From Saprospiraceae bacterium (GTDB lineage Bacteria; Bacteroidota; Bacteroidia; Chitinophagales; Saprospiraceae): a stretch of 33,195 nucleotides of DNA. Location of the stretch: NCBI GenBank assembly GCA_028284395.1, contig JANQRV010000545.1:1-33195 (forward strand). Reading direction: 5' to 3'. Position numbers and translations under genes: made by a program. Positions 17,378-25,599 of the stretch are shown in pieces (position 1 is the first letter of the stretch; every line of letters begins with the position of its first letter). The notes beneath the pieces were generated by a model. The model had not been told where the DNA came from and searched no databases. It saw only the letters and a list, made by a program, of their open reading frames with translations.

Positions 17378-17703
17378 GGTTTATCATTTAATCTATTTAA
17401 ACTTCTCTTTTACTATGATCTCCGCTGCTGTTGTTATGGTAGCTACCGTTAATTGGATAACTGCTTCGGCATTTCAGTAACTAAAATACAGATAGTAGCG
17501 TTTGAAGCGGAACGTGACCATCTTAGAGATTGCTTCCCTCCAAGCAGCTGAAAAGTTTAAATGAGTTCATTCTGTAACTTAAGGTTTGGATAAATCACCG
17601 GAGGCTAAATTTACAAATTTTATAAGGTTTTTTATTACCGCATAAATATCGTACCTTTGCGGGCCGTATAAAATCTATTTTTTAACCAAAAAGCATTCTT
17701 TCA
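17378..17703. other. Divergent fadD/rpsA intergenic region
   Basis: This 326-base gap holds the rpsA promoter near its right end. A perfect palindrome GGTAGCTACC (17438-17447) lies on the fadD side, and I see no clear fadD promoter box. No open frame of note, tRNA-like fold or repeat was found. Confidence 0.6.
17652..17659 (+). promoter_or_regulatory. rpsA: rpsA promoter -7 box
   Basis: TACCTTTG fits TAnnTTTG and is followed by GCGGG. The -33 region (about 17627-17633) is a T-run rather than TTTG. Position 45-52 bases before the ATG suits a ribosomal protein promoter with a short leader. Confidence 0.62.
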
Positions 17704-19971
17704 ATGCTATCAGAAGAAAAAAATCCAAATCAGGAAGAGGCGCAAGAAACGCCCGAAGAAGTTCAACCGGCTGCCGAAGCGGAAGAAACCGTTGAGGAAG
17801 TGGTCGAAGAAGTGACAGAAGAAGTTGCGGAAGTAAAGGAAACTGTTGAGGAAACAGCAGAAGAAGTTGTTGCCGAAGCGGAAGAAGCCGTAGCAGAAGC
17901 AACGGAGGAGGTTGCTGAAGTTGTTGCCGAGGCAGAGGAAACGGTAGCGGAAGCTACTGAAGAAATTGCGGAGGTTGTCGCTGAAGCAAACAAAGCAACT
18001 GAGAAAGTTGCCAATGATGCCGAGGGATCGATTGAAGAAATCGAAGCAGAAGAAAAGGCGGAAAAATCAGTCAAGGTGATCCGAAAGAGAATTGTCGAGG
18101 AAGAAGTAGCTGCTGAAGCTGCAGAGGCTACCGATGAAGAAGGTGATCTGGAAGAAATCCTTGCCGAAGAATCCGTTCACGCCGGCACACCGCACGATGA
18201 ATTTGACTGGGAAGTGGGAAATAAGTCCAGCGCCGCTTACTCGGAAGAAGAAACGAAACAGTATTACGAGCAATACGAAGCGACATTGACTTCCGTTACC
18301 GAAAACGAGATAGTCAGTGGATTGGTTCGTGCCATCAATGATGGAGATGTTGTACTGGATTTAAATTACAAATCCGATGGTTTATTGCCATTGTCAGAGT
18401 TCAGAGATCTACCGGATTTAAAGCCGGGAGACTCCATTGAAGTCTATGTCGAACAACAGGAAGACGTAAGAGGACAATTGGTCTTGTCAAGAAGAAAGGC
18501 AAAATTGCTTAGAGCTTGGGAACGCATCAAGGATTCTTACGAGAATGGAACGGTCATTAAGGGTACCGTTATCAGTAAAACCAAAGGTGGTTTAATCGTT
18601 GATGCCAGTGGTTTGGAGACATTCCTTCCTGGATCTCAAATCGATATCAAGCCAATCATTGATTACGATTCATACGTTGGTAAGACGATGGAATTCAAAG
18701 TGGTTAAGATTAACGAAACCATCAAGAATGCTGTTGTCTCTCATAAAGCACTGATCGAAAGCGACCTTGCCGAGCAACGCGAAGCGATTATTGCCGGTCT
18801 GGAAAAGGGGCAAGTACTCGAAGGTCTGGTCAAGAACATCACCGACTTTGGTGCATTCCTGGACCTAGGTGGTGTCGATGGTCTATTATACATTACGGAC
18901 ATTTCCTGGGGCCGAATCAGTCACCCAAGCGAAGTACTGGCACTTAACCAGAAGATCAACGTGGTCGTACTCGATTTTGATGAGAATAAGAAACGGATTT
19001 CACTTGGTCTCAAACAGCTACAACCACATCCTTGGGAAGTATTGGACGCAGAGATCAAAGAAACTTCTGTGGTCAAAGGTAAAATTGTTAATATTGAAGA
19101 CTACGGTGCATTCCTCGAAATTAATCCCGGTGTAGAAGGTTTGATCCACGTTTCTGAAGTTACTTGGAGTAATCAACCGGTCAATGCAAGAGATTTCTTC
19201 AAGTTAGGACAAGAGTACGAAGCGAAGGTAGTTACCATCGATCGGGATGAGCGCAAGATGTCTCTTAGTCTGAAACAGTTGGCTAAAGACCCTTGGAGCG
19301 ATATCGCAGAAAGATTCCCGACCGACAGTCGCCACTCTGGAGAGGTCAAAAACCTCACACCTTATGGCGTTTTTGTAGAATTGGAGGAAGGTATTGGCGG
19401 TATGGTCCATATCTCAGATCTGTCCTGGACCAAGCGCTACTCACATCCATCCGAATTTACCAAAGTGGGTGAGACGATTGACATCGTTATCCTGGAAATT
19501 GATCAGGACAATCGGAAGCTTTCGCTTGGACACAAGCAGTTGGAAGAAAATCCATGGGATACGTTCGAGACGGTTTTCCCCGTCGGATCTTATCACGAGG
19601 CAACCATTTTGCGCCGAGACGATCGCGGAGCTATTGCTCAGCTACCTTATGGCCTTGAAGCTTTTGCGCCGATCAAACACGTGAAGAAAGAAGACGGTAC
19701 GCTTGCAGAAGTCGAGGAGACCCTAACGGTCAAGGTGATCGAATTCAACCGCGATGACAAACGAATTCTTGTTTCACACATGCGTTACCTAGAGGATATT
19801 CGCCGCGAAGCGGATGAGAAAGTACGGAAAGAGCGCGATAGTGAACGTCAAGGAACACAGCGTGCGATCAAGAAGCAGCAATCCAGTATTGAAAAATCCA
19901 CTCTTGGAGACCTGGATGTTTTCTCTCAATTGAAAGAACAGCTGCAAGACGGTGGCGGAAATGATGAGTAG
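17704..19971 (+). CDS. rpsA: 30S ribosomal protein S1 with long acidic leader
   Basis: A 755-residue ribosomal protein S1, which binds mRNA at the 30S subunit and helps start translation. The six S1/OB-fold repeats lie at about 200-263, 282-349, 369-437, 455-524, 542-611 and 628-692; repeats 3-6 show the usual FGAFL/YGVFVEL and VHISDLSW-type motifs. The C-terminus is a charged helix. Residues 1-160 are an acidic, Ala/Glu/Val-rich extension containing an 18-residue tandem unit (55-72, 73-90). The DEFDWE motif (165-170) begins the usual Bacteroidota part of S1. Typical S1 of this phylum is shorter, mainly at the N-terminus. ATG 17704 is the only start before the acidic region. A terminator follows. 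Confidence 0.95.
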   Translation: MLSEEKNPNQEEAQETPEEVQPAAEAEETVEEVVEEVTEEVAEVKETVEETAEEVVAEAEEAVAEATEEVAEVVAEAEETVAEATEEIAEVVAEANKATEKVANDAEGSIEEIEAEEKAEKSVKVIRKRIVEEEVAAEAAEATDEEGDLEEILAEESVHAGTPHDEFDWEVGNKSSAAYSEEETKQYYEQYEATLTSVTENEIVSGLVRAINDGDVVLDLNYKSDGLLPLSEFRDLPDLKPGDSIEVYVEQQEDVRGQLVLSRRKAKLLRAWERIKDSYENGTVIKGTVISKTKGGLIVDASGLETFLPGSQIDIKPIIDYDSYVGKTMEFKVVKINETIKNAVVSHKALIESDLAEQREAIIAGLEKGQVLEGLVKNITDFGAFLDLGGVDGLLYITDISWGRISHPSEVLALNQKINVVVLDFDENKKRISLGLKQLQPHPWEVLDAEIKETSVVKGKIVNIEDYGAFLEINPGVEGLIHVSEVTWSNQPVNARDFFKLGQEYEAKVVTIDRDERKMSLSLKQLAKDPWSDIAERFPTDSRHSGEVKNLTPYGVFVELEEGIGGMVHISDLSWTKRYSHPSEFTKVGETIDIVILEIDQDNRKLSLGHKQLEENPWDTFETVFPVGSYHEATILRRDDRGAIAQLPYGLEAFAPIKHVKKEDGTLAEVEETLTVKVIEFNRDDKRILVSHMRYLEDIRREADEKVRKERDSERQGTQRAIKKQQSSIEKSTLGDLDVFSQLKEQLQDGGGNDE
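17866..17973 (+). repeat. rpsA: Two 54-bp tandem units in rpsA
   Basis: Two consecutive 18-codon units (17866-17919, 17920-17973) code for VVAEAEE-x-VAEATEE-x-AE with two conservative differences, and a partial third copy (VVAEAN) follows. The DNA copies differ at synonymous positions, so the protein pattern is conserved beyond the nucleotide repeat. Confidence 0.85.
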
Positions 19972-20008
19972 GAACAAGCTGCCCTGTATCGTAAAATGAC
20001 AAAAAAGG

Positions 20009-20044
20009 AGGCGATATCCAATACATGGATATCGCCTTTATAAT
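20009..20044 (+). terminator. Terminator after rpsA
   Basis: An 11-bp perfect stem (20009-20019 with 20027-20037) encloses a 7-base loop and is followed by a T/A-rich tail TTTATAATTTTT. It lies only 12 bases before the next ATG (20057), so it may be a partial terminator or an attenuator for the kinase gene. Confidence 0.75.
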
Positions 20045-20056
20045 TTTTGCATCGAC

Positions 20057-20929
20057 ATGCCCTATCCTTCTAAAATATTACTTTTCGGGGAACACAGTGT
20101 GATGAAGGGGTCTCGGGCCCTCGCAAGTCCATTTGATTTGTATTATGGGAAATGGGAATGGGCGGAGCCAGGTATGGATTTCCTCCCTTTACAGCAAGAT
20201 CTAGAACGATTTGCCGATTATCTTGCCCGCCTATCTTTGATCGACCTGAAAACTTTGCGCCGGGATCTCCGGCAGGGATTGTTTTTTGCATCGAATATTC
20301 CGCTGGGTTACGGAGCTGGAAGTTCCGGGGCTTTATGTGCGGCCATCTTAGACCGGTATGGTCCTCTGGAAAAGAAGTGGAACCTTTCAGAATTGAGGGG
20401 GTATTTTGGAAAAATGGAATCCTTCTTCCATGGTTCCAGTTCGGGGACTGATCCATTGGTCAGTTACTTAAAAGCACCGATTGTTATTGAAGCCGATCAA
20501 TCGATCCATGTGGTGGCGCCTCTCCAATTGGAAGAAGCCAAGGCCCATCAATTCTTTCTTTTGGACACCGGTATGCGGAGGGAAACGGCACCATTTGTCA
20601 ACTGGTTTCTGCAACAATGCGAACAAAGTGCCTACTTGAATCGTATTCGAGAGGAACTGATTCCCTTGAACAGTGAGATGATCGATGCTACATTAGCCAA
20701 GAATTGGGATGCATTGTTCCATTTGTTGGATAAGGTTAGTATCTTTCAATTTCAGTACTTTAAACGAATGATTCCCAACGAATTGACGGATTTATGGAGA
20801 CAGAGTTTAGACAATTCCGCATTTAAGTTAAAGATATGTGGTGCCGGAGGCGGTGGTTTCTTATTTGGAATGAGTAAAGAAGAATTGCCTGAGAACCAAT
20901 TGGCGGGATATCCCGTTATCAAGATTTGA
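20057..20929 (+). CDS. GHMP kinase, mevalonate kinase-like
   Basis: A 290-residue GHMP-family small-molecule kinase that most resembles mevalonate kinase, which phosphorylates mevalonate for isoprenoid synthesis. The first motif is KILLFGEHSVMKGS (6-19). The ATP-binding P-loop region is IPLGYGAGSSGALCAA (81-96). The catalytic Asp132 is in FFHGSSSGTDPLVSY (123-137). The C-terminal glycine motif is CGAGGGGFLFG. It is a little shorter than typical mevalonate kinases, and the motif set could also fit a phosphomevalonate or related kinase. No other mevalonate-pathway gene is in the window. The gene lies just after the rpsA terminator, with a possible -7-like TAATTTTTG near 20041. Confidence 0.82.
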   Translation: MPYPSKILLFGEHSVMKGSRALASPFDLYYGKWEWAEPGMDFLPLQQDLERFADYLARLSLIDLKTLRRDLRQGLFFASNIPLGYGAGSSGALCAAILDRYGPLEKKWNLSELRGYFGKMESFFHGSSSGTDPLVSYLKAPIVIEADQSIHVVAPLQLEEAKAHQFFLLDTGMRRETAPFVNWFLQQCEQSAYLNRIREELIPLNSEMIDATLAKNWDALFHLLDKVSIFQFQYFKRMIPNELTDLWRQSLDNSAFKLKICGAGGGGFLFGMSKEELPENQLAGYPVIKI

Positions 20930-20957
20930 TCCTTTATCGTCAAGAAATTTGCAATTT

Positions 20958-21614
20958 ATGAAAGATTTACCCTTTCGCTCTTCCGCCAGTTATACCAAGG
21001 GACTCTGGTTCGTGCATGAAGATGAGCAGGTGATTGTAAGAGTCTGGGCATCGACGATGAGTGGGAAAGAACGGATTTACATCAACAACGATCTCGTTTC
21101 TGAAAAGAGCACTGGCTTAAAGTTCATCAGTGTACATCGCGTTGAATACGGAAAGGATCAATACGAAATTGAATTGGCGTTGATCGATTTCCAGCGGTAT
21201 GATGTGGAGTGTAATATCTATTGTAACGGTCACTTGTTGAAATCTTTTGCTTGTGCTTTTGGCGACCAATCCGGTGCCTTGGAGATTCGCGAAGTGGAAG
21301 AGAATGAAAAAGCAGTTGTTCGGGCCATAGACCGTTTTCGGTCGGCGGGCATTAAAAAACTAGAGGAATATGAAATTGCGGCGTCGATCAAAGAGTTACA
21401 AAGTGCCCTCGCCATTGATCCAGATGACGCGGAAGTTCATTTGTATTTGGCGTGTGGATTTTCATTATTGGAGAATATTGATCAGGGCTTCGAACACCTA
21501 CAAACGGCCATTGAGTCGGGACTCAAAGGCAAGGATCGCATCCTTACCATCGACCAATTGGCCTTTTTGAGAATACAACCCCGATTCGAAGCCTTCAAAA
21601 AGGACTTCCTTTGA
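20958..21614 (+). CDS. TPR-containing protein of unknown function
   Basis: A 218-residue protein with two parts. Residues 1 to about 105 form a beta-rich domain of unknown family (motifs GLWFVHEDEQVIVRVW and KERIYIN). The C-terminal half is helical and includes a TPR-like motif, IKELQSALAIDPDDAEVHLYLACG, continued by FEHLQTAIESGL. No signal peptide is seen. I chose ATG 20958 over the in-frame TTG 20949. Its stop overlaps the next start as TTGA (21611-21614), so it is likely translationally coupled to truA. A regulatory or scaffold role is possible; no function is assigned. Confidence 0.78.
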   Translation: MKDLPFRSSASYTKGLWFVHEDEQVIVRVWASTMSGKERIYINNDLVSEKSTGLKFISVHRVEYGKDQYEIELALIDFQRYDVECNIYCNGHLLKSFACAFGDQSGALEIREVEENEKAVVRAIDRFRSAGIKKLEEYEIAASIKELQSALAIDPDDAEVHLYLACGFSLLENIDQGFEHLQTAIESGLKGKDRILTIDQLAFLRIQPRFEAFKKDFL

Positions 21615-22399
21615 GATTTTTTTTCCACATTGCCTATTTAGGTACGAACTACCGGGGGTGGCAGCGACAGCAAACTGTCCCTACGATCCAGGAAACAATC
21701 GAGCAGCAATTGAGTCGAATTCTGAAAGCTAAAGTGACTTGCATTGGCTGTGGAAGGACGGATGCTGAGGTTCACGCCAGCCAATATTTTTTTCACATCG
21801 ATGTTCGAGAAGCCTGGGGGATCGATCTACTATTTGTGTTGAATAAATCCTTGCCGAATGACATCGCCATATTGGATATTTTGCCGATGGAGGGGCGACC
21901 TCACGCCCAATTCGATGTGGAAGAACGAACTTACGACTATTTTCTCCATCATTCTAAAGATCCATTCCTTCACCAACATAGCACACAACACCCACTACGC
22001 GGGTTGCAAATCGAGCCCATTAGAGAGGCCCTGGATTTACTGTTGAAATATCGCGATTATCGATTTTTGTGTAAAGTACCGGATCGTCACGATCATACCA
22101 ATTGTCAGATCTCAACTGCTGAGCTCCTGATCATCAAACCCGGTGAACGGTTGCGTTTTCGGTTTACGGCCGACCGATTTTTGCAGGGAATGATCCGAAT
22201 ACTGGTCACTAAGTTATTGCAGATTGGCCATGGTGAACTCCGTGTTGCTCAATTTGAGCGGTATCTTCAACTAAAGGATCGCCCCCATTTTCTCAACCCC
22301 GCTTATCCGCAGGGACTATATCTTTCAAAAGTGGTTTATCCTTTTCTGAACATTGCGCCAAAAGTAGAGGCCGGCAGCAATGTAACCAAAGTTGGTTAG
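21611..22399 (+). CDS. truA: tRNA pseudouridine synthase A
   Basis: A 262-residue TruA, which converts U38-U40 in tRNA anticodon stem-loops to pseudouridine. The start FFFHIAYLGTNYRGWQRQ matches the family and fixes the TTG start at 21611; no ATG fits. The catalytic Asp51 is in GCGRTDAEVHAS; the residue after DA is Glu53, where most family members have Gly. FRFTADRFLQGMIR (the tRNA/active-site helix) and the C-terminal HFLNPAYPQGLYL are intact. Its last 75 bases overlap the convergent membrane-protein gene. TTG starts are less common and may lower its expression relative to the upstream gene. Confidence 0.95.
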   Translation: MRFFFHIAYLGTNYRGWQRQQTVPTIQETIEQQLSRILKAKVTCIGCGRTDAEVHASQYFFHIDVREAWGIDLLFVLNKSLPNDIAILDILPMEGRPHAQFDVEERTYDYFLHHSKDPFLHQHSTQHPLRGLQIEPIREALDLLLKYRDYRFLCKVPDRHDHTNCQISTAELLIIKPGERLRFRFTADRFLQGMIRILVTKLLQIGHGELRVAQFERYLQLKDRPHFLNPAYPQGLYLSKVVYPFLNIAPKVEAGSNVTKVG

Positions 22400-22711
22400 G
22401 GTAAAGCCATAAGTAATTTGATCAGCAATATAGGCTTCGGCTACTGGCTCGTACTGCAATGCAAGCCCAAGTATCAATCGGGCCGCAGCATACAGCAGCA
22501 GAAAGGCTGCCCAAAGCTTGACAAAACCACTGAGTTGCCGCGATTGTTTAGCTGCAAAATAGACAATCGGTATTCCAAGAATCACAGGCACCGCCAAGGG
22601 AAGATAGCTGCCCAAAGGCAAATAAATAAATCCGCGGATTAAAAAAGGAAAGAAGCTAAGTCCCAACAAGGTGTAGAATCCCCAATCAGAAATCTCTGCG
22701 TGTCGCAACAT
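22325..22711 (-). CDS. Small four-helix membrane protein of unknown function
   Basis: A 128-residue hydrophobic protein with about four membrane segments (near residues 12-32, 38-54, 64-86 and 102-118). It begins MLRHAEISDWGFYTLLG and ends KRINHF. No known family was recognised. Its last 75 bases run over the 3' end of truA on the other strand, and the reading frame looks coding because hydrophobic blocks alternate with charged turns. It lies 33 bases downstream of the M28 peptidase stop on the same strand, so the two may form an operon. Confidence 0.68.
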   Translation of the reverse strand: MLRHAEISDWGFYTLLGLSFFPFLIRGFIYLPLGSYLPLAVPVILGIPIVYFAAKQSRQLSGFVKLWAAFLLLYAAARLILGLALQYEPVAEAYIADQITYGFTLTNFGYIAAGLYFWRNVQKRINHF

Positions 22712-22744
22712 AACAATGCTTTTTTTTAATGATTACTTAAAGGC

Positions 22745-23695
22745 CTAGAGCCTACCGACGAGTTCTGCCATTACTTCCCTGACCAGTTTAGTGGTCGATA
22801 GCAGATGTCCGAAATGAACCGTATCTAAGGTATCTGTGGGACGGTGAATGTGGGGTGTCAGTTCTTCGGCAAATATGCCGACGGTAGGGTAACCCGCTGC
22901 GAGAAAAGGGGCATTGTCGGAGGATGCTCCCGACGTTATCTCGGTTGGAATGCCCATTTTCCGGGCAAGTCGCTGATAAATGTGGGCCAATTCAGGAGTA
23001 GGAGATTGCAAATCGATTCCACTGGTATTTTTGTCGTCCCAGCCAATGACATCCGTAATGTGTACGGAATGTATCTTCTTGCGCTGCTTTTCCAATAATT
23101 TAATGAATGCCTTGCTGCCCAGTTCATCATCTTCTTCCTGGTCAAAGAAGACAACGATGAAGTTCCTTTTTCTCACTGACATTTGGGCAATTTCCTTGGT
23201 GATGGTTAGCAACATTGCGATACCACAAGCATTGTCAACTGCTCCTGGGCTTCCTGGTTCTGAATCGTAGTGGGCTCCGAGAATGACATATTCGTTTTGG
23301 TCAAGGTCGGTAGCGGGTATTTCTGTATAGATGTTCGCACCTTTCGGAGGGTAGAAAAGTAGGTCTACCAAGAAGTGAATGGTACGCATCTGATACTGGT
23401 GTCTTTCGACGTCAAGGTTCATTCGAGCCAGACGACCCATTAGAAAATCTGCTGTCATATGCCGTTCGCTGCGGTTACTTCGTTGTAAAATCCGTTGTCC
23501 GGAAGCATTGATGGGCATAGCTCCGGACAAAATGGCAACGACTTCTTCCTGTTCGGCCCGCCATTCAATCTCATTAAAGCTCGACTGCGAATGAATATTG
23601 GTCAAACCAATAAAGACAAAGAAAAGCAGGACAATGAAAAGTGATTTCCAATCAATCGTATCGTTCGATAATAGGCTGGAATTTCTGTAATTCAT
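22745..23695 (-). CDS. M28 family zinc metallopeptidase, exported
   Basis: A 316-residue secreted M28 peptidase, an aminopeptidase-type enzyme with two zinc ions. Ligands and catalytic residues are visible: His142 and Asp144 in GAHYDSEPGSPG, Asp154 in VDNACG, Glu187/Glu188 in FDQEEDDELGS, Asp215 in ITDVIGWD and His284 in HIHRPTDTLD. The substrate motif SSDNAPFLAAGYP (258-270) is also present. A hydrophobic signal at about 17-37 is followed by a likely cleavage site near HSQS. The start may be ATG 23695 or the in-frame ATG 23725; 23695 gives a shorter leader before the signal. It sits upstream of the small membrane protein and next to a sensor-regulator pair. Peptide specificity is unknown. 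Confidence 0.93.
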   Translation of the reverse strand: MNYRNSSLLSNDTIDWKSLFIVLLFFVFIGLTNIHSQSSFNEIEWRAEQEEVVAILSGAMPINASGQRILQRSNRSERHMTADFLMGRLARMNLDVERHQYQMRTIHFLVDLLFYPPKGANIYTEIPATDLDQNEYVILGAHYDSEPGSPGAVDNACGIAMLLTITKEIAQMSVRKRNFIVVFFDQEEDDELGSKAFIKLLEKQRKKIHSVHITDVIGWDDKNTSGIDLQSPTPELAHIYQRLARKMGIPTEITSGASSDNAPFLAAGYPTVGIFAEELTPHIHRPTDTLDTVHFGHLLSTTKLVREVMAELVGRL

Positions 23696-23900
23696 CACAA
23701 CTAATTTTGGTATTGTCCGCAACATATATTGATTGTCAGGAGAATACTAATTAAATTGATGAATTGGGGACATTGAATGTGGGAGCTGTAAATTCCAGGG
23801 ATCAAAAGGGTTTGACTGTGAAACAACGGTTTTGGTATTGTTTTTCATTGCGTTGATCACTTTTTACGATCGCTTTCTAATTATTTGAATAATTTGCTGG

Positions 23901-24872
23901 ATGTCATTGGTGAAATCTCGTCATAAAGACCGTTGGGTTTTTCTTTTAATAGCCGTATTGTTATTGGCTGCTTTGGGGGTTGCAAATGACAGCAATGCTT
24001 CTAACTCTTTTGTTTTTCTATCCGGATGCCTGATGCTGTGGCTTGGTTTTGGACTGTTCGCCTTGATCCGTAAACGATGGCCCTTTGCAAAATTGCGGAA
24101 AAGACTCAGCAAGAATCGCCGGTTGGTGCTTTACCCACTCGGATTCCTGTCCATTATTCTGGTGGGGTCACTAGCTTCTGATGATTCAGAGTTCGGAGAA
24201 GTACTTGCTCCATTGTCATTTGTATTACTCTTGGGCCATATGGTGCTCACTTGGATCATTGCTCAATGGAGGTTTATTCGCCAATTGAAAACCGAGAAAA
24301 CAAAAGCAGAACTCCTGCATCTCAAGAGCCAGGTGAACCCCCACTTCTTCTTCAATACCTTGAACAATCTCTACGGCCTGGCTCGCGAAAAGTCGGACAA
24401 TACAGCCGTTCTTATCCTAAAATTGTCCGATATGATGCGGTACTCGCTCTATGAAGGGCAAAAAGAGAAGGTCCCTCTAGAGGATGAATTAGACTATCTG
24501 AAAAATTACATCGAGTTGCATCGAATCCGACATCATCGTCAAGTGGATATTGTTTTCAATCATCACATTCAGGAAAGTGGCTATCTAATTACTCCCCTAC
24601 TGTTCATTATTCTTCTTGAAAATGCCTTTAAACATGGTGTAGATAGTTTGACGGAGGGGGCGTACATCCACATCAGCCTGATCGCAGGTAGCGGCAGGGT
24701 GAACTTTGCCATCGAAAACAATTTCGACGATTCCGATTTGGTCGAAGGAGAGGGTATTGGTCTGAAGAATCTTCGCCGGCGATTGACGCTTATTTATCCT
24801 AACAAACACCAGCTTTTCTTTTCCAGGGAAGAGGGGATTTGTCAAGTTCAACTAGAATTAGAACTATCATGA
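23901..24872 (+). CDS. LytS-type (HisKA_5) sensor histidine kinase
   Basis: A 323-residue membrane histidine kinase. Four hydrophobic segments occupy about 11-28, 36-57, 74-92 and 102-122. The phosphoacceptor His148 is in QVNPHFFFNTLNNLY, and the ATPase motifs are the N-box LLFIILLENAFKHGV (Asn241) and G-box GEGIGLKNLRRRL (283-295). The sequence matches the HisKA_5 class that works with LytTR regulators. There is no large extracellular domain, so the signal may be membrane-derived. The stop overlaps the next start by ATGA, showing a coupled two-component pair. Confidence 0.94.
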   Translation: MSLVKSRHKDRWVFLLIAVLLLAALGVANDSNASNSFVFLSGCLMLWLGFGLFALIRKRWPFAKLRKRLSKNRRLVLYPLGFLSIILVGSLASDDSEFGEVLAPLSFVLLLGHMVLTWIIAQWRFIRQLKTEKTKAELLHLKSQVNPHFFFNTLNNLYGLAREKSDNTAVLILKLSDMMRYSLYEGQKEKVPLEDELDYLKNYIELHRIRHHRQVDIVFNHHIQESGYLITPLLFIILLENAFKHGVDSLTEGAYIHISLIAGSGRVNFAIENNFDDSDLVEGEGIGLKNLRRRLTLIYPNKHQLFFSREEGICQVQLELELS

Positions 24873-25570
24873 CCAGATATTTGATCGTAGATGACGAACC
24901 CATTGCACACCGAATTATTGAGGATTACTGCGCAGAACTGCCATTTTTAACCCTGCAGGAAAACTGTTACAACGCTCTTGAGGCCCTCCAGTATCTGAAA
25001 AACCATCGGGTAGATCTCATTTTTCTGGATCTCAATATGCCTAAATTAAAAGGGTTTGATTTTTTGAAAACACTGAATGATCCTCCCAAAATAATTGTAA
25101 CTACTGCTTACAAGGAATTTGCGATCGAAGGCTACGAACTAAATGTCTGTGATTATCTGCTAAAGCCATTTAGCTTTGAGAGGTTCATCAAAGCAATCAA
25201 TAAAGCAGTCGGACAGGGAGAACCCCAAATATCCGAACCAATGACAAGATCGACTCCAACCGGCGAGCGATTATTCTTGAAAGGAGATAAAAGATACCAT
25301 CAGGTCAGAACGACGGATATCTTGTATATAGAAGCCTATGGGAATTATTCGAAAGTTTACCTGACCAAGGAAATGATCTTGACCAATGAGAAAATTTCTT
25401 CGTTCGAATCGCTCTTGCCATCCGGTGAGTTTTTGAGAGTACATAAGTCATTTGTGGTATCCGTAGAGAAGATCAACCAGATCGAGGGCAATAGGATTCT
25501 GATTCAAGAGCATGCCATACCGATTGGACAGTTTTATAAAAGGAATGTCACCGAACTTTTAAGGAAATGA
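24869..25570 (+). CDS. LytTR-family response regulator
   Basis: A 233-residue regulator. The receiver domain has the acidic pair Asp8-Asp9, the phosphoacceptor Asp54 in IFLDLNMP and Lys99 in LLKPF. A LytTR DNA-binding domain follows (about 130-233) with the marker IEAYGNYSKVYL and LRVHKSFVVS. LytTR proteins bind direct repeats; no target is identifiable. ATG 24869 overlaps the kinase stop by four bases, which fixes the start; an earlier ATG at 24839 lies inside the kinase gene. The upstream kinase is its likely partner. Confidence 0.95.
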   Translation: MTRYLIVDDEPIAHRIIEDYCAELPFLTLQENCYNALEALQYLKNHRVDLIFLDLNMPKLKGFDFLKTLNDPPKIIVTTAYKEFAIEGYELNVCDYLLKPFSFERFIKAINKAVGQGEPQISEPMTRSTPTGERLFLKGDKRYHQVRTTDILYIEAYGNYSKVYLTKEMILTNEKISSFESLLPSGEFLRVHKSFVVSVEKINQIEGNRILIQEHAIPIGQFYKRNVTELLRK

Positions 25571-25599
25571 TTAACAATCGCTGAGCATTTACGAAAAGA

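Noticed and set aside
17438..17447. GGTAGCTACC palindrome upstream of fadD
   Set aside because: A short palindrome without flanking symmetry or a nearby promoter box; not enough to call an operator.
17866..17990. Tandem repeats in rpsA as a CRISPR array or mobile element
   Set aside because: The units are directly adjacent, in frame and protein-coding, with no spacers or terminal repeats.
17763..18074. Minus-strand open frame with Ser/Ala/Thr repeats
   Set aside because: It is the complement of the acidic rpsA repeat and has no independent support.
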